Positions 33,335-45,165 are shown, counted from the first letter of the stretch. The stretch is DNA of 60,000 nucleotides from Apostichopus japonicus (GCF_037975245.1 NC_092573.1:14096001-14156000), one strand, 5' to 3'. Notes: generated by a model from the sequence alone, not told the origin. A program made the numbers and translations.

Positions 33335-35129
33335 GTAAGATAGAATTTCGTCTGAACGTAAAGATAGGAATTTGTTTTCTTTTCAAAATGGTGATTTGTC
33401 TGAAGAAGAAACAAGGAGTGTTCCAATCTTAAGATAATAATCTAGCTAATTTCCGCTCCTAAAGTGATTAATTATTCGACCGTATTCCACTTCCTGGTGT
33501 GTTGTTCTTTATTTACTATATATCTGTCATACCACTTGCTACACATTAATTTCTTAGTTACGGCTTGGCTTGCCTATAAAGAATGGTTATTCTGTGTAAA
33601 TTGTCAGATTCAAATCACCAGGGGTGCATTCTGTACAGTCATAACACTTTGGTCATTCGCCCTCAAAAAAAGTTATACAAAACCAATTTATACGCATTCA
33701 CATACCAGTGAATCACTGTGGTCGAGTGGTACGGACTTCGGTTCGTGACCTAAGATCGGGGGTTCGATTCCTACCTTCGTCTGATATGTCCCAAATGGAC
33801 GAATCCGGTAGTAAAGTGGATTTTTTTTGGCGGTTTCCTGTGCACTAAACATGCATGATTCATTCACTGTTTGGATCTCTGACAGTTGATGGCGCGAGCG
33901 AGTGGGTGTAGGTGACAAGGTCCACCTCTTCAGCTCCGCTCCATTCAGATCGTCGAGGCAAGAAATTAGATTTGCATCGGTTTGCAAACAAACTCTTTTC
34001 CCCAGTTCAACCAATACCAACCCCTTCCCACTGCCCCCACTTTGCTTCTCCACAAATGTCTCCCACAATGATTTGACCAAATTTGGACGAAAGGATGTTT
34101 TATTAACGGCATCAGATCTGGTGTGCGTATGCCTCTGTGAGGCCTACTGAGCTTCCTTGTTAAATGACGTCATTCAGTCAAGGGTTCACAGTGGAATAAG
34201 GTGACCATAGTTTTTTTCCAGGAGATCCGGGGACATGTGGACATCAAGGGTTAATATACATACACTGTACTTTGAAAAAAAAGGCATTTTGATGGCCACT
34301 CAGTATTTTGGTTGTCTAGGTTTCCAAAATTGCTCCAATGTTAATTACAGGCTATGAAATTATTCAGCGATCTGGGTTGCCTAGCTTTATCTGTGAGTCA
34401 TGCATGAGATGTATGTATGTAGCCTAGTTGTAAACAGTCACAGCTCAGTCTAAGTTCAAGCTGAGGAGGCCAATCAAGGAAACTTGAAATATCCATGGTA
34501 TTTCAAAAAACTTCATGGATATTCCAGGGAAGACACATAAATGCGGGGGCAATTCCGTGGACACTCCGGGGATGACGCATGAAATATGGGGACTGTCCCC
34601 AGATATCGGGACGTCTGGTCAGATAGAAGTTCATTAAACTAACTTTAGCTTTCACAAAACTTACATAAATGTTTCTTGCCATGTTCGAAAACTGCAGACT
34701 TCAAATTGTGTTGCAAACTTCTCTTTAACCATAAGAACAGTGGACTGCAAGTTTTGATTGACCTTTGCCGTTGACGTTTTAGGGTCAACCGTCAGAGGTC
34801 ATTAAACCCAGAACTTTGGGTTTTTATTTAAAAAAAAAACCCCACTTATTTCGTCTAAGTTATCATACTTTTAATTTCTACATTGTATTACATTTCCAAG
34901 ATCAGTTGAGTTTCAAAGTTAACAAAGAAACTGTGTAGCAAGCTGCTCTTAAACTGTAAAGGTCTTGCACTTCAAACTTGGTTGGTGGTAAATAGGACAT
35001 AGTAATGACTTCGTACCGTCTTTGGTCAAAGTAATGGCATAAGACCAAAATTCGTAGATGAAACCTGCAAATCCCTAAATCGCATCATTGTTAATGTTAA
35101 TCACAATATTTTTTCTTCTTCCATTTTAG
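33335..35129 (+). other. Unit B intron 3
   Basis: Shorter than in A because it lacks A's G-rich insertion. A tRNA-like SINE head lies at 33710-33782. From about 33840 it is colinear and nearly identical to D 52540-53826. Confidence 0.55.
33710..33782 (+). repeat. tRNA-like SINE head (Thr-like anticodon loop)
   Basis: TGGTCGAGTGG (A box-like), an anticodon loop TTCGTGA between TTCGG and CCTAA, and GGTTCGATTCC (B box) are seen. The anticodon stem has a mismatch and no proper acceptor stem closes it, so it reads as tRNA-derived rather than as a tRNA gene. It is absent from the same position in A, C and D. Confidence 0.45.
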
Positions 35130-35252
35130 CATGAGTACTCCAGGCGTGTGGTGGTAGAAGAAAGGGTATCGGGGGAAGCAGAAGACATCAAGATGAAGGA
35201 CATGACGATTGTAGAAGATAAAGAGGGTTATACCTACGCTACTTGTGAATAA
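35130..35252 (+). CDS. Unit B exon 4: cytoplasmic tail
   Basis: 41 codons including stop: HEYSRRVVVEERVSGEAED, IKMKDMTIVEDKEGYTYATCE. Three codons longer than the A tail (KDM inserted). The ITSM-like and YxNM motifs of A are not present. Acceptor CCATTTTAG. An AATAAA overlaps the stop region. Confidence 0.8.
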   Translation, partial: HEYSRRVVVEERVSGEAEDIKMKDMTIVEDKEGYTYATCE

Positions 35253-37629
35253 AGACAAACCAAAATGGTGGACTACCTGTAAAACATAGCCACCTTGTTT
35301 TGCCATATCTAGTTGGAATGGATATAGTCCATTGTATTGCATAGGGTTAGTCTATGATGATATATGTTGTGAAACGGGTTTTTAAAAATATTTTTTATAG
35401 CTTGCTAAGTGTCAGTCACATTTGGATATGACCTACGACCGCATAAGAGGTGTTACTTTCTATTGTAGCTATGAACATTAAACTAGCCTTTGGTCAACAA
35501 CATTTGCCTAAAGCTGAAGAAGCTAAAGAGGAGGCAAAACTTTCAATTGGCCATCTTTAGTAGTAATAGTAAACTGAATCTATTATCAGCTGACTATTGG
35601 TGCATGAATAGCCACTTGACGGCATTTATATAAACCACTATATTTCCTTGTTTTAATGGAGGGAAAGTAGAATCTGTTATTATCAAGTTTTGGTATTTAA
35701 ACGCAACAGGTTGATTTAAAGGAATTGTCTGGTGGAAATTTTGATACATTATCCTTGTAGTTATTATTTTCTTTCTTTCTAACCATTTGAAAATTGTCCC
35801 CATTCGACATTTTCTTCTTGTAGAAATCTGGTTTTCAAATAGTTTCTCACCAAAAGCACCGTTTGTTCGAACGCATCAATTTGGTGATTGACGTAGTGCA
35901 GGCAAATAGGCAAAACGAGCGACTTGAAGTTAGCACTCCTATTTCCGCTGCAAATATACTCTCGTGTGTACACGCACAGGTGATTGCCTATTATCAATAC
36001 GTTCATATGGCGAACGTATACAGCGTACTATACCATGCCCAGTTGGTATACGTACGTAGCGTTGCACATACTACACTCTCGCACTTAAACCACAGTACAT
36101 AAACTGTTCTTTGAAATCGCTGAGATAAAATTCAACTTTACAGTAAAAGGAAACTTGAAAAGTATTCGGAACATCAAAATAACTTGGCGGAACCACTTGG
36201 CGGAATCGATGTCAGGGCAGAACGTAGTACTGAGAAGCTTAGGCTTCGCAGAACTGTCCGATTGTAAACGTTAGAGCAGCCTACATGCGAACATTCTTCG
36301 CATTGGAGCTGAACATCGCAATGTAAACAACGAAGAGTCTGCTGTTCAAACTTATCATGTGTTGCACAAAGACCACGAAACCACTGATCTACTACATATA
36401 TGGCGGCTTAAGAAGTTTTTAAAAGCATATCTAATTTATAAGAAATTTCACCAACAATTAAGGAAGAAATTAAGCTTAATACAAACGCGCTTTTTGCTGT
36501 GATTACTGTAGGTACTGTATGGAGCGTGGGTTATGTCGCTAATAATTTATCGTTTTTATAAGGTAAATTCTTAGAGCTACCAGACATTCCTTTTAAGCCT
36601 AACAAAGAGAGGGTTCTAGTTTTACTCAGATATGACTAAAACAAATATGTGATATACTGCTTTTTATCAGATACGTTCGTCGTGTTTTACCGAGGGTGCC
36701 GTGCAGGTGTTCTTTTCTCTCGGGTTTCTTTCAAGTCAGCTTTATAATTAGTTACGTTTATCGGTCACCGGCTCTTGTCAAATATAACTTTTCTTTATGC
36801 TTTTTTTTATATCCAAGAAACATAAGCGTATTTTAAATAACAACTAATGAATGTTTCCATTAATTTCTATAAAAGACACTTTTCTTGGGGGTTTACGAGT
36901 ATTAATCATGCAATTCACAAATCTCGAATTTTCAAACTTATCGATATTGCCTTTGTTATTTAGAATCCAACTTGCAGACTAACGGTACACAGTATAGTCA
37001 AAACAAGGAACAAATTGGTTAGAGGATCTAAATATTGAATTGAATTTCCATTTACTACAATCAACTCAACAAGCTACTGGTTTAAAAAAAAAATCATTAA
37101 TATTCTTTCGTGCGAGTTTATTGACCGTTTTAGTTTAACTTCTGAGATTTGAAATTAACGTGCGCTCCTTTGAATAATATTGTTAGATTGTTTTTGCCTG
37201 AAGTATATTGCACAGCATGTTTTTGGTGAAATTGTCAAAAAAAAATACATGGGAAAGTAAGGTAAAATTGCTGTATTATAGTATTTGATAAGCTACTTAC
37301 AATAGAAAATGACTATATTGACAATAGAAAGAATATTAAATATATGTTTATTGATACAAGGACATAGTCTGCCTTTCTTTCTATTGTTTATTCCAAATGT
37401 AGCCAAATTGGAGTACTACAAAGGTTTTTTGATTACTTGTGTATAAGCTTAACGTTAGAGGGTAGATGCATAAGCTGTATTCTCCATTGAATTGATTCTA
37501 ACCACACAATGACATCTACCTATTCCCTATATATCGGAATGCAATTGCGATGACCAGGGAAATCAACGTTAATGCTACAACTTAGATGTTTAAAAGGAAC
37601 GTCATATATAACATAGGATTTACAAATAA
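35253..37629 (+). other. Unit B 3' flank
   Basis: No gene. Colinear with D 53950-56282 throughout and with A 6127-7569 plus 12744-13604, apart from the TTAA element at 35720-36592, which A lacks. The AAACATAAGCG at about 36828 is the empty counterpart of A's LINE site. Confidence 0.6.
35720..36592. mobile_element. TTAA-flanked MITE, Kolobok/piggyBac-type
   Basis: TTAA occurs at 35716-35719 and 36593-36596. The left end reads AGGAATTGTCTGGTGG and the right end, on the minus strand, AAGGAATGTCTGGTAGC, an inverted repeat. Unit A has no insertion here (about 7426). D keeps the right end (55346-55370) but its left terminus is replaced. No transposase frame is seen. Confidence 0.7.
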
Positions 37630-38610
37630 AATAGAACTGTTAGCAAACCGCTTATCCACTAAAGAGCCTGTGTAGGAGAATGTGTAAAAGTAAGTTGGAT
37701 CTTCTTCAAAGGCTAAATGACAAGTAACAGTAACAGAAGGGACAAAAACACGCACAGAATACAGACAGTTAATGAGCATGGTGAACACAAGGAGATAGAT
37801 GTAAGGGGATTAGTAGACAAGAGATGGAGAGAAGAAAGAAAGAAACCAAAAAGGGAAGAGGAGAGGTGGGAGATGAACAGTGGAGCCACAAAGAGTGGAT
37901 AAAGGGATGGGGGGGGGGTAGGGAAATAAACTGGAGAAGGACAAAGACAGAAAGGTGTGGAGAAAAAAGGGTGGAAGAGAGCTATGAGAAGAGGAGTGAT
38001 GGGGGGGGGGGGGGAACAAGGGGAGAAGGAAGGGGGTCAGAAGAAAAGTTAGTCATGTCCTTCCTGAGTGTTGAGCCCAAGGAGTTGAATGGTGCGCAGG
38101 CGTTGCATCCACAGCCTCTCTGTACTGATTCGTACTAGGTCAGGACGGCTACCTAAGGATTCAATCCCCTGTAGGGACATGTTATTAATGGTATGGTTGG
38201 GAAGGTTAAAGTGTTCTCCAACTGTGGTCTCAGTCTTCATGGTGTTTACTGTGGATATGTGACCATAGAATCGCTTCTTGAGGGTGGTTTTGGTTTCACC
38301 ATCATACTGGATGCCGAAAACTCTACAAGAGATCAGATATATGACATTAGTGGTTGTGCAAGTGATGTGACCCTTGGTCTTGTGTGTGAGTTGCATGCTG
38401 TGGCTGGTGATGGAATTGGATTCAACAATGTGGTTGCTGCAGATGATGCATCTCGAAGTACGATCACATTTGAAAGTACCACGCTGAATGGGTACTGAGC
38501 ATGCGTTCTTCAAGGCTAGACATGAACAGGGAAGCAAAGGAAGGAGGCATCCTGGTACCCATGGCAGTCCCGTGTCTTTGAAGGTAATGCTTGTCCATGA
38601 ACGCATCTTC
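37630..38610 (-). mobile_element. Penelope-like element remnant with GIY-YIG domain
   Basis: On the minus strand an open frame (38049-38636) reads MEKHYLQ-type RT text reduced to TGLPWVPGCLLP and SLEERMLS-like fragments in two frames, then an intact GIY-YIG-type endonuclease: CTTTNVIYLISCRVFGIQYD, GETKTTLKKRFYGHIS, GEHFNLPNHTINNMSLQ and RLWMQRLRTIQLLGLN. The Val of the usual QYVG is Asp here. Compared with D most of the RT is missing through two deletions. The 3' part is A- and G-rich on the + strand and mixed with simple sequence. Confidence 0.75.
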
Positions 38611-38619
38611 TCGATCATA

Positions 38620-39790
38620 GCAAACCATGTAACCAATAAAGATATATGTTGATGAGTTGTGCAAAATTGATTGTTTCTCAGTTTAAATGAGTCTAATAAT
38701 GTTCATAATAAATAAAAACAAAAATTTCCTAACTCGCCTTATTTTCGATTTCATATACCTACGGACATTGGCTTGTACGTAATGAAAGATGTGGACGAAG
38801 GAACGAAGGGGGGGGGGGGGATGAGTAATTTCTCCGACTGATTTAAGGATAGGATGTGAACCATTATGTAAGAGCCAGTGAAGAGTCAGGGGTTATATGA
38901 GGGTGTGACCGTGGCGTCACTGAAGGTGACGCCCATGTAGACGAGCTGGGAATCTTTCAGTCTGTAATTCGCAAGGTTTTGCCAATAAATACTCATAATT
39001 TCTACGTTGTGCACAGTGTAGCAAAATCACGTGACCTGAAGCATTTGTCTAGACATCCATTCAGTCTTGAGGGTTGCAGGTGGGCGCAATGTTTCATGGA
39101 CACCACAACGAGGTGCACTCGCAAAAGATCGTCGAGATGTATAAAAAATAGTGAAGCTTAGATTTGTTAGGAATGCATTTCTTTGTTCAGTAGTACCCTT
39201 GTGCCGAATGAGTTATTAACTTGTAATTTGTGGAGGCATGTTTGGCATTGGAACTCGGGAAACTTGTGAAAAAGATGTGAATTGCCTTGTTTTGAACTTA
39301 GAACTCAGAAAAGTCAAACGCAAACAAGAACACAATCGGTGGTTGACCTACGAAGATATAACAAATAATGGAGGGAGGGGGGGGGCGGGGGAGCTGGCGG
39401 GGGTTAGTGCAAAACGTTGAACAGATTGGCTATCTTTGAAAAACGAAGGTTACTTTCGTTCATGCTAACTGAACTAGATGACACTGAAAATTTCAACGAT
39501 TTATCTAAAAATGTGCACACTTTCACAACTTTCTCAACTTTCACCTTTTTCCTCAGAGTTTGGATTTGTCTGAAAATTCTGACTTTTGCTTTCGAATTGT
39601 CAAACTTTAATACCGAAGTTTCTGCGTTTTATCTAAAGTTTGACTATTTCAACTTTTTTACTAGTTATTTCAAACGTTCGACTTATGCTATCGTACGTAA
39701 GTTGAGCAGCATTTCATGCATTAACATCGTTAACGATCATCCTTTATTATTGGTTTGAAGTCGTCAGTATCATATAGTACTGAATATACA
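38620..39790 (+). repeat. Unit B 3' block, shared with A (inverted) and D
   Basis: No gene. 38620-39420 is nearly identical to D 59155-59960; its reverse complement is at 19446-20860. It contains G-runs (38810, 39375) and a TCACGTGA-like E-box (about 39028). Confidence 0.65.
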
Positions 39791-40145
39791 TATAGATATC
39801 ACAAAGAAACCAACATTCTTTTTTCTGTGCGCTACAATTAATAGCAATCGTTGTAGCTTAACGATATCTCTTCATTATTCTTCTACTTGCTTTGAAGTCA
39901 TCAATAGCATTGCAGTGTAAGTCTATTGTACATTTAGATCTTTCAAAGAGAACATTACTCGCTTCCAGTGTGTTGCGATGTAATAAACATTGCAACATTA
40001 TTGTGCACTTAAGAATACTCATCCATTGTGCTAATGTCAGTAACGTTGTTTGCAAGGAATGTTTGTTGAAAGTACGGGAATGTATTGCGATGAATACACA
40101 TTGTGCAACCGTCACGATAAATTTAATTTATTTGGGAAGTAGGCT

Positions 40146-40215
40146 ACCTAGTCATTGGGCTCAGTGGTAGAGATGTGGACTGGTAACCAGGTGTTCCGAG
40201 CTCGAATCCATCTGA
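40146..40215 (+). repeat. tRNA-like SINE head
   Basis: GGGCTCAGTGGTAGAG (A box-like) and GAGCTCGAATCC (B box-like) are spaced as in a tRNA, with CTGGTAA as a possible anticodon loop (GGT). Stems pair imperfectly. The following 300 bp (to about 40540) may be the SINE body. Confidence 0.4.
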
Positions 40216-41675
40216 AGTTACGTATATTTATAACAGTAGACGTGGTGGCCGGTGCAATACGGGGTAGATGAAAAACTATTGCTCTGCCGGTCGCTTGAGT
40301 CGTGCTATATGGTTCAAGTCAAACTGGGATTCGTAACGCTCTGGTGGTAGTATGACACAATTTGTGGCCTAGGATCCCGTTTTCATTTCTCCTTTGGTGG
40401 CGCAGAAAACCCGGACGGATGCGCAGAGGGTTGGTCTAGGTGGCGTGCGTGAATTCTTGATTATGACCAGGGGTTGAAACACTCTTTTCGACCGGCATCT
40501 GTGAAGCCACCTTCCACTGAATATGTCGCCCGGTGAGTCACTATTCTCCTAAAACGGAATATATGTATGCATTTAAGAGACATATTAACATTTTCTATTA
40601 AAATAGCGTTGTGTTTTAAACTAGCGCCCTTTTTTCACAAAGTGTTCTGTATCTCTACTTGGTTTGTTTGTTACAGCAAAGTTGACATACTGTAGGTGGA
40701 CTCAATTCAATCATTTATTGTTGGCCAAGCAAAAACAATAAAACATTCATGGGGTTGAACAGGCCCGGAGTCTCCAGCAACCTTAGCCAAAAAATAATTT
40801 ATTCGACATATATACGCTTGTGAAACATACGCTAGTTAAATTAGATAACACGAGGGGACACCCTCATCGCCATCCCTCTTTCCACCCCAAGAGAGAGCTT
40901 CGTTCAATATAATAATTCAAATTTAAAGATTGCTGTACTGTACTATTAGAGTTGACTGTATCAATCCATAGAATACATGGAGTTAAACGTTCAGAGAGAT
41001 TCTTTATCTTCTTCTACAATATTCAAAGTTGAACAGCAAAACTATCTGTTGATCATTTTAATGCATTGTTTGAAGATTTTTCAACTAAGTGTGCTGTCGA
41101 CCTGTGTTTGTGCACGTCGGTCTTCAAAAATGGATATTGACGAATTTCACTGACTTCTGGTTGCCGTTGCAATCTACAAGTCAATGAGTTTACATTCAGA
41201 TGAACAATGAAAGCTTTGACTGTTCGTTTCCTGTTCATTTTCTATTATGTCATCTTGTTTCGACGTGTACGACAGGTTATCTTTGCTAGGATTACTCCAA
41301 TTCACACTGTGAAATGATTTTCAGTAACACTTTTCTATCTGGCTATATCCCTAAATACATTACCAAGTCATGCTATTTTATCAAAACATTACTAGGAAAG
41401 TTGAACTTACAATTCTTTCCCAAAAAACAATAGAAGATGCAGAAGTGTTATGCACAGTACTTGACAGATAAAAACTCGCGATAATATGATGGGTAAGGTT
41501 GTTATGATAAATCTAATATGGTTCCAATCAGAGAGTTGTCCATAATAACTCCCTGTTTCAATCATCAAGTATTACTTGGCCTGATAAAAGTCACGCAAGC
41601 TTACAAAGCAACGAAAATCGCATATTAATCATTGAGTGACAATTTTTAGTAGAGCCTATGCAGTACACTTTGATG

Positions 41676-42026
41676 CAGTGGCGTAGGAAGGTACTTTTGA
41701 GTGGGGGGGGGGGCTGAAGACTGATGACCGGCCTGGGGGAGGGGTCTAAGGGGAGGGGATGTCCCCCTCCCCTTTGGAATTTTTTTGCATTTCCAGGTGG
41801 CCTCAGATGCAATTTGGTGCAATATAGCACACTTCAACACCCACTCCATTTTGTAAAGAATTTTGCATTTTCAAATGAGATTTTTTTCTCATTTGGAAAT
41901 GAAAGAGGGGTTTTCTGACTTGCGTAGCGGGGGGGGGGGCGGAACGATACTTCCGCCCCCCATATTTTTCACTTGGGGGCTGGCGCCCCCCCCCCCCCCC
42001 CAGCCCCCCCGGTTCCTACGCCCTTG
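41676..42026. mobile_element. hAT-type MITE with 8-bp target duplication
   Basis: CTTTGATG flanks the element on both sides (41668-41675 and 42027-42034). The ends are CAGTGGCGTAGGAA and, on the minus strand, CAAGGGCGTAGGAA. An 8-bp duplication and CAGNGGCG-like termini are typical of hAT elements. The 351-bp interior is G- and C-rich and non-coding. Confidence 0.82.
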
Positions 42027-43489
42027 CTTTGATGATATACTGACACTCTAGACAGGAGAAAGTTCCCAAAAAGTTAATTTCTCTTTGAAAAAGATTTTTG
42101 AGAATTTTGTTTCATGAAAAACAAAGTCAGTAAGGGGCTTTGCGAATGCAATTGTGATCAGCCCGTTCCGAATCTGGTCTTGTACCCGTAAGAAGAATGC
42201 CGATAACATTACACATTCACCCGCTTTATAAGTTTGACCGTATTACGCCCCAACTAACACCATGTCAAATGCATATACGTTCTGCCAGACAAATTTCCCA
42301 TATCCGTAATTTACAGTTTGGCAAATAAAGGTTAAAACATATGAACGACCTATGCGTGGTTGGACAGTAGTTAACAAATTGTTGTGTAAAACAATCTATT
42401 GGACTTGAGCAGGTAACTAATGAGACTATTCGGTTGTCAACCTGTTTGCTGCCACAATCACAAGTCTTGACAGTGATCTGAAAAGAATAAACAAGGACAG
42501 TAATGACAAATCAAACAGATTTAAGTTCCTTTCACATAATAAATCGGTCAATGAATATCATCGTCTTTTATTTCAAAAAGATTACAAAAGTTCAATTCTT
42601 TGATTGAGAAGCTCTAGAGAATGAGCTGTCGCCCTAAAATGAAGTCAAACCTATTAAATTGTTTTCTTCATAACATTTGTTGTGAATGAAGTAAAATGAG
42701 TAAAAATAAAAAATACGGTAAGATACATTACAAAACAATAAAACACTAATGAGTGATTTTTTCTGGATAAATATTTACTCTCTGGCACAGTAGGAACTTC
42801 CAGATGACGTGTAAGAACCAATGGTAGATGCATTTTGGGATACATCCGTGGAGGTAACACCGTGCCCTGAAGACCTCAAACCAGCGTACCATCACATGTT
42901 CTTAATATAAGTTGTCTTTAGACACATTGACTTAGACTGTATCAATTCAGAAAGAAATTTATTTCTGACCCGCTTGCAGTAAGCTTTCAAGAAAATTGCA
43001 ATACAACAATTGATTTAATTTGAAGACTCAACGGCTCTTCAAAGAGATGGATTAAAATAAAAGTGGTTATTATTCAGAAATCAGATATCATTTAATAGTA
43101 TGGAAACGAGATGTCCAAATTCATATAATTGCAATGGTCCATAGGACATATGCATATTATATAAAGGTATCGCGTAGGATATGCTTATATGTAAAAGTAT
43201 CAGAGTAAGTAAGTGCTAGCACGTCACATGCAACTCTCCAGTCTTGGTACAGTTTCTTATGATGTAGTGAAACGGCAAGATTTATACATGTTGCTCATTT
43301 ATACATTGTTAATGGTTTGCTTCCATTATGGCGAAACAATGAAACACTTCAGTGTGGAATTGATTGCATTGGTTAATTACGTAACACCGATCCATTGACT
43401 CACCAAGAATTGGCAAATCTAATAAATCTACAAAATAAATGATTTGATAAATATATCCACTGCAACATTTGGTCAATATAGTTTACAAC

Positions 43490-43751
43490 GAGGGCACATC
43501 CATCGTCTGCCAAAGCTTTGGCACTCATACATCATGCGTAGACAGTGTGGTTACAATTACATACCGCGTTTATATTTTGTGATGTCACATAATTCTTGAA
43601 CATCTGATGACATACATTCTAAATTTACGTCTTTTCTTGTGTCCAGTAATTCAACCCTAGAAGAAGGGAGTTGCTATCCTGGATGAAACAAGTCAAATGT
43701 TACGTCATGTATATGTAATTAAATTTCGGACAGTGTAAACTGTGCCTAGTC
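43490..43751 (+). promoter_or_regulatory. Unit C 5' flank, distal part
   Basis: Colinear with B 20940-21235 (GCCAAAGCTTTGGCACTCA, TTGTGATGTCACATAATTC, GGATGAAACAAGTCAAATG). It includes palindromes AAGCTT and TGATGTCACA (a CRE-like TGACGT variant). It is interrupted by the TTAA element, after which the flank resumes at 45166. Confidence 0.45.
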
Positions 43752-44072
43752 TTAAAAAGGGGGTGAAATGGAAAAATTTATATTAATCATCGTTTTTTAT
43801 ACACTCGTAGCTTTCCAGTGATACCCAATTTGTGTCAAGCAAAGCTTGCATCCTCGAGGAATAAACGATCGAACATTCGAGGGTAATAAAACCTTTCTAA
43901 ATATTGTTGTATATACGGCAATGCGGCGTGACGTCAGTCGAGGAACTCAGCTCACTTCCAGAACACTATGTTTACATTCTTAAACGTCTAAGAACACACA
44001 ACGTTACTCTGTTAGAGTGCTATGAGATTTGCAGTTTTGTTTTTACGTAAATTTATCTCGTAACTGTTAAAT

Positions 44073-44228
44073 ATGCCGTGCCGATGTGTGGTCCCAGGTT
44101 GCTCCACCACAAGTAAAGACGGAATTAAAGTGCACGCTTTTCCAAAAGATGACAGAAATCGAAGAATTTGGACACGACTCGTTCAAAACACTACACATAA
44201 ACAATGTCACGAGTGCCTGTGGGCCTAA
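44073..44228 (+). CDS. THAP domain N-terminal half
   Basis: 51 codons: MPCRCVVPGCST, KVHAFPKDDRNRRIWTRL, VQNTTHKQCHECLWA. The first Cys pair (CVVPGC), the FPKD and the RRIW match the THAP consensus; the distal C-x2-H half ((C)SEHF) does not follow, so it lies in another exon or is lost. It aligns with the decayed THAP at 14627. DNA binding would need the complete C2CH zinc site, so as it stands this is a fragment. Confidence 0.7.
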   Translation: MPCRCVVPGCSTTSKDGIKVHAFPKDDRNRRIWTRLVQNTTHKQCHECLWA

Positions 44229-44625
44229 ACTATTGTCAAATTACTTGCTATGACCATAGCTTAGGCCTCCTTGATGCAGTAAATGACGATTTTTTTTGGG
44301 TTACCTAATATTTTAATCAATACTACATCTGCAATTTTTCTTTTGTGGTAAAACTGGCCTTGTGTTATGATTTTACGTAACAGTTTGATGATACAATTAC
44401 ATTGGCTAGCCTGTTATACAACGTCTATTAGTTAGGTCTAGACCCCATGTTACCACGACTAGTACTATAGGATTGCACTTGCACAGAATATCACACTTTC
44501 CTTGCACTGTAAGTAAAAAAAATCTAGAAACTTCGCTACGAAGTTAAGTAGCAGGATCATTTTAAATTATAAATCATATTATGGTCTTAATAACGGTGGT
44601 TTTGTTTGTGCTCAACCGACCAGTT

Positions 44626-45153
44626 TCAGGATAGCCCAACCGTCCTGCTCGGTGACTTCGTTCGGCAGCGACGCGTCTCGGCCATCGGGATCGTTTTACA
44701 ATTCTTCTGCAAGGGGCCCAATTGATATGGAAAAACACCGATATCTTCATCACCCTCGAAAACTATTTTTTCATCTTCTTCTTCAAGAAAATCATTTTCG
44801 ACAAAGCTTGACGAAGTTTCTGAGAAGTTATTCCCATTTCCTCGGAATCGGAAGATTCGAGAAAACACATGTTCAATTGATGAGCAAAGTGTTGTGGTTA
44901 CATGTAGTAAACTGTATGACGCCGTATCGGTAAAAAACGGGGAATCGGCTTTGGCTGAAATGGTTTCTTTGATGACGTCATATGAACTGCGTTGGGCCGC
45001 TTTGAATTGTGTATGAGTGGCAGCTCGAGAGGTCTCTAGGGAATACTTTGACAGCAAATTGCTGGCGTTTGAAGCCGCATTTACGGAAAGTTGTGCATGG
45101 GTGGTGTTATAATTATGTAGAAAAAACAATTCCAAGACATGAAAACCCACCAC
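44626..45153 (-). CDS. Acidic protein resembling N-terminus of P2X7-like gene
   Basis: An open minus-strand frame of 175 codons, converging on the THAP frame. It has a polar N-terminal half, then an acidic tract (NDFLEEEDEKIVFEGDED) and IGVFPYQLGPL. The acidic-to-PYQxxP arrangement parallels GIEPYQFEP at 16983-17188, hence the tentative comparison. The signature P2X7-like Cys-rich/VVLPSC part is absent, so this could also be an unrelated open frame. It occupies the right half of the TTAA element. Confidence 0.35.
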   Translation of the reverse strand: MVGFHVLELFFLHNYNTTHAQLSVNAASNASNLLSKYSLETSRAATHTQFKAAQRSSYDVIKETISAKADSPFFTDTASYSLLHVTTTLCSSIEHVFSRIFRFRGNGNNFSETSSSFVENDFLEEEDEKIVFEGDEDIGVFPYQLGPLQKNCKTIPMAETRRCRTKSPSRTVGLS

Positions 45154-45165
45154 TTCATAACCTCT

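Larger units (their letters stand above)
32554..35252 (+). pseudogene. Unit B: SRCR transmembrane receptor lacking exon 1
   Basis: Exons 2 (32554-32889), 3 (33126-33334) and 4 (35130-35252) are all open, with GT-AG borders and compatible phases. Together they would encode SRCR domain, stalk, TM helix and tail, ending GYTYATCE. No signal-peptide exon was found upstream: the promoter-proximal block ends at 21591 and the insertion to about 26400 has replaced it. The body shows no coding lesion, so B may have lost function recently, may use an unseen first exon, or may be reached by splicing from unit A exon 1 (phase 1 in both), about 32 kb away. The last is speculation. Confidence 0.7.
39791..43489 (+). 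other. Intergenic region between units B and C
   Basis: No gene recognised. A tRNA-like repeat head lies near 40146 and a hAT-type MITE at 41676-42026; the rest is AT-rich and unassigned. Confidence 0.45.
43756..45165. mobile_element. TTAA-flanked THAP-bearing element, Kolobok-like
   Basis: The paralogous site in B reads TAGTCTTAACGAATCATTCC (about 21233). In C the flank is split by 1410 bp with TTAA on both sides (43752-43755, 45166-45169). The ends AAAGGGGGTGAAATGG and, minus strand, AGAGGTTATGAAGTGG match at 11 of 16 positions. A THAP frame starts 317 bp inside the left end, and a minus-strand frame with P2X7-like N-terminal features starts at the right end. TTAA duplication plus THAP point to the Kolobok superfamily; no full transposase catalytic region is seen. 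Confidence 0.65.

Noticed and set aside
37810-38138. Long open frames on both strands in a purine/pyrimidine-rich stretch
   Set aside because: Composition is low complexity (GA-rich on +, CT-rich on -) and the frames arise because stop codons are rare there; it is the 3' part of the Penelope-like remnant.
38193-38498. Plus-strand open frame of 101 codons
   Set aside because: It is antisense to the well-supported GIY-YIG frame on the minus strand.
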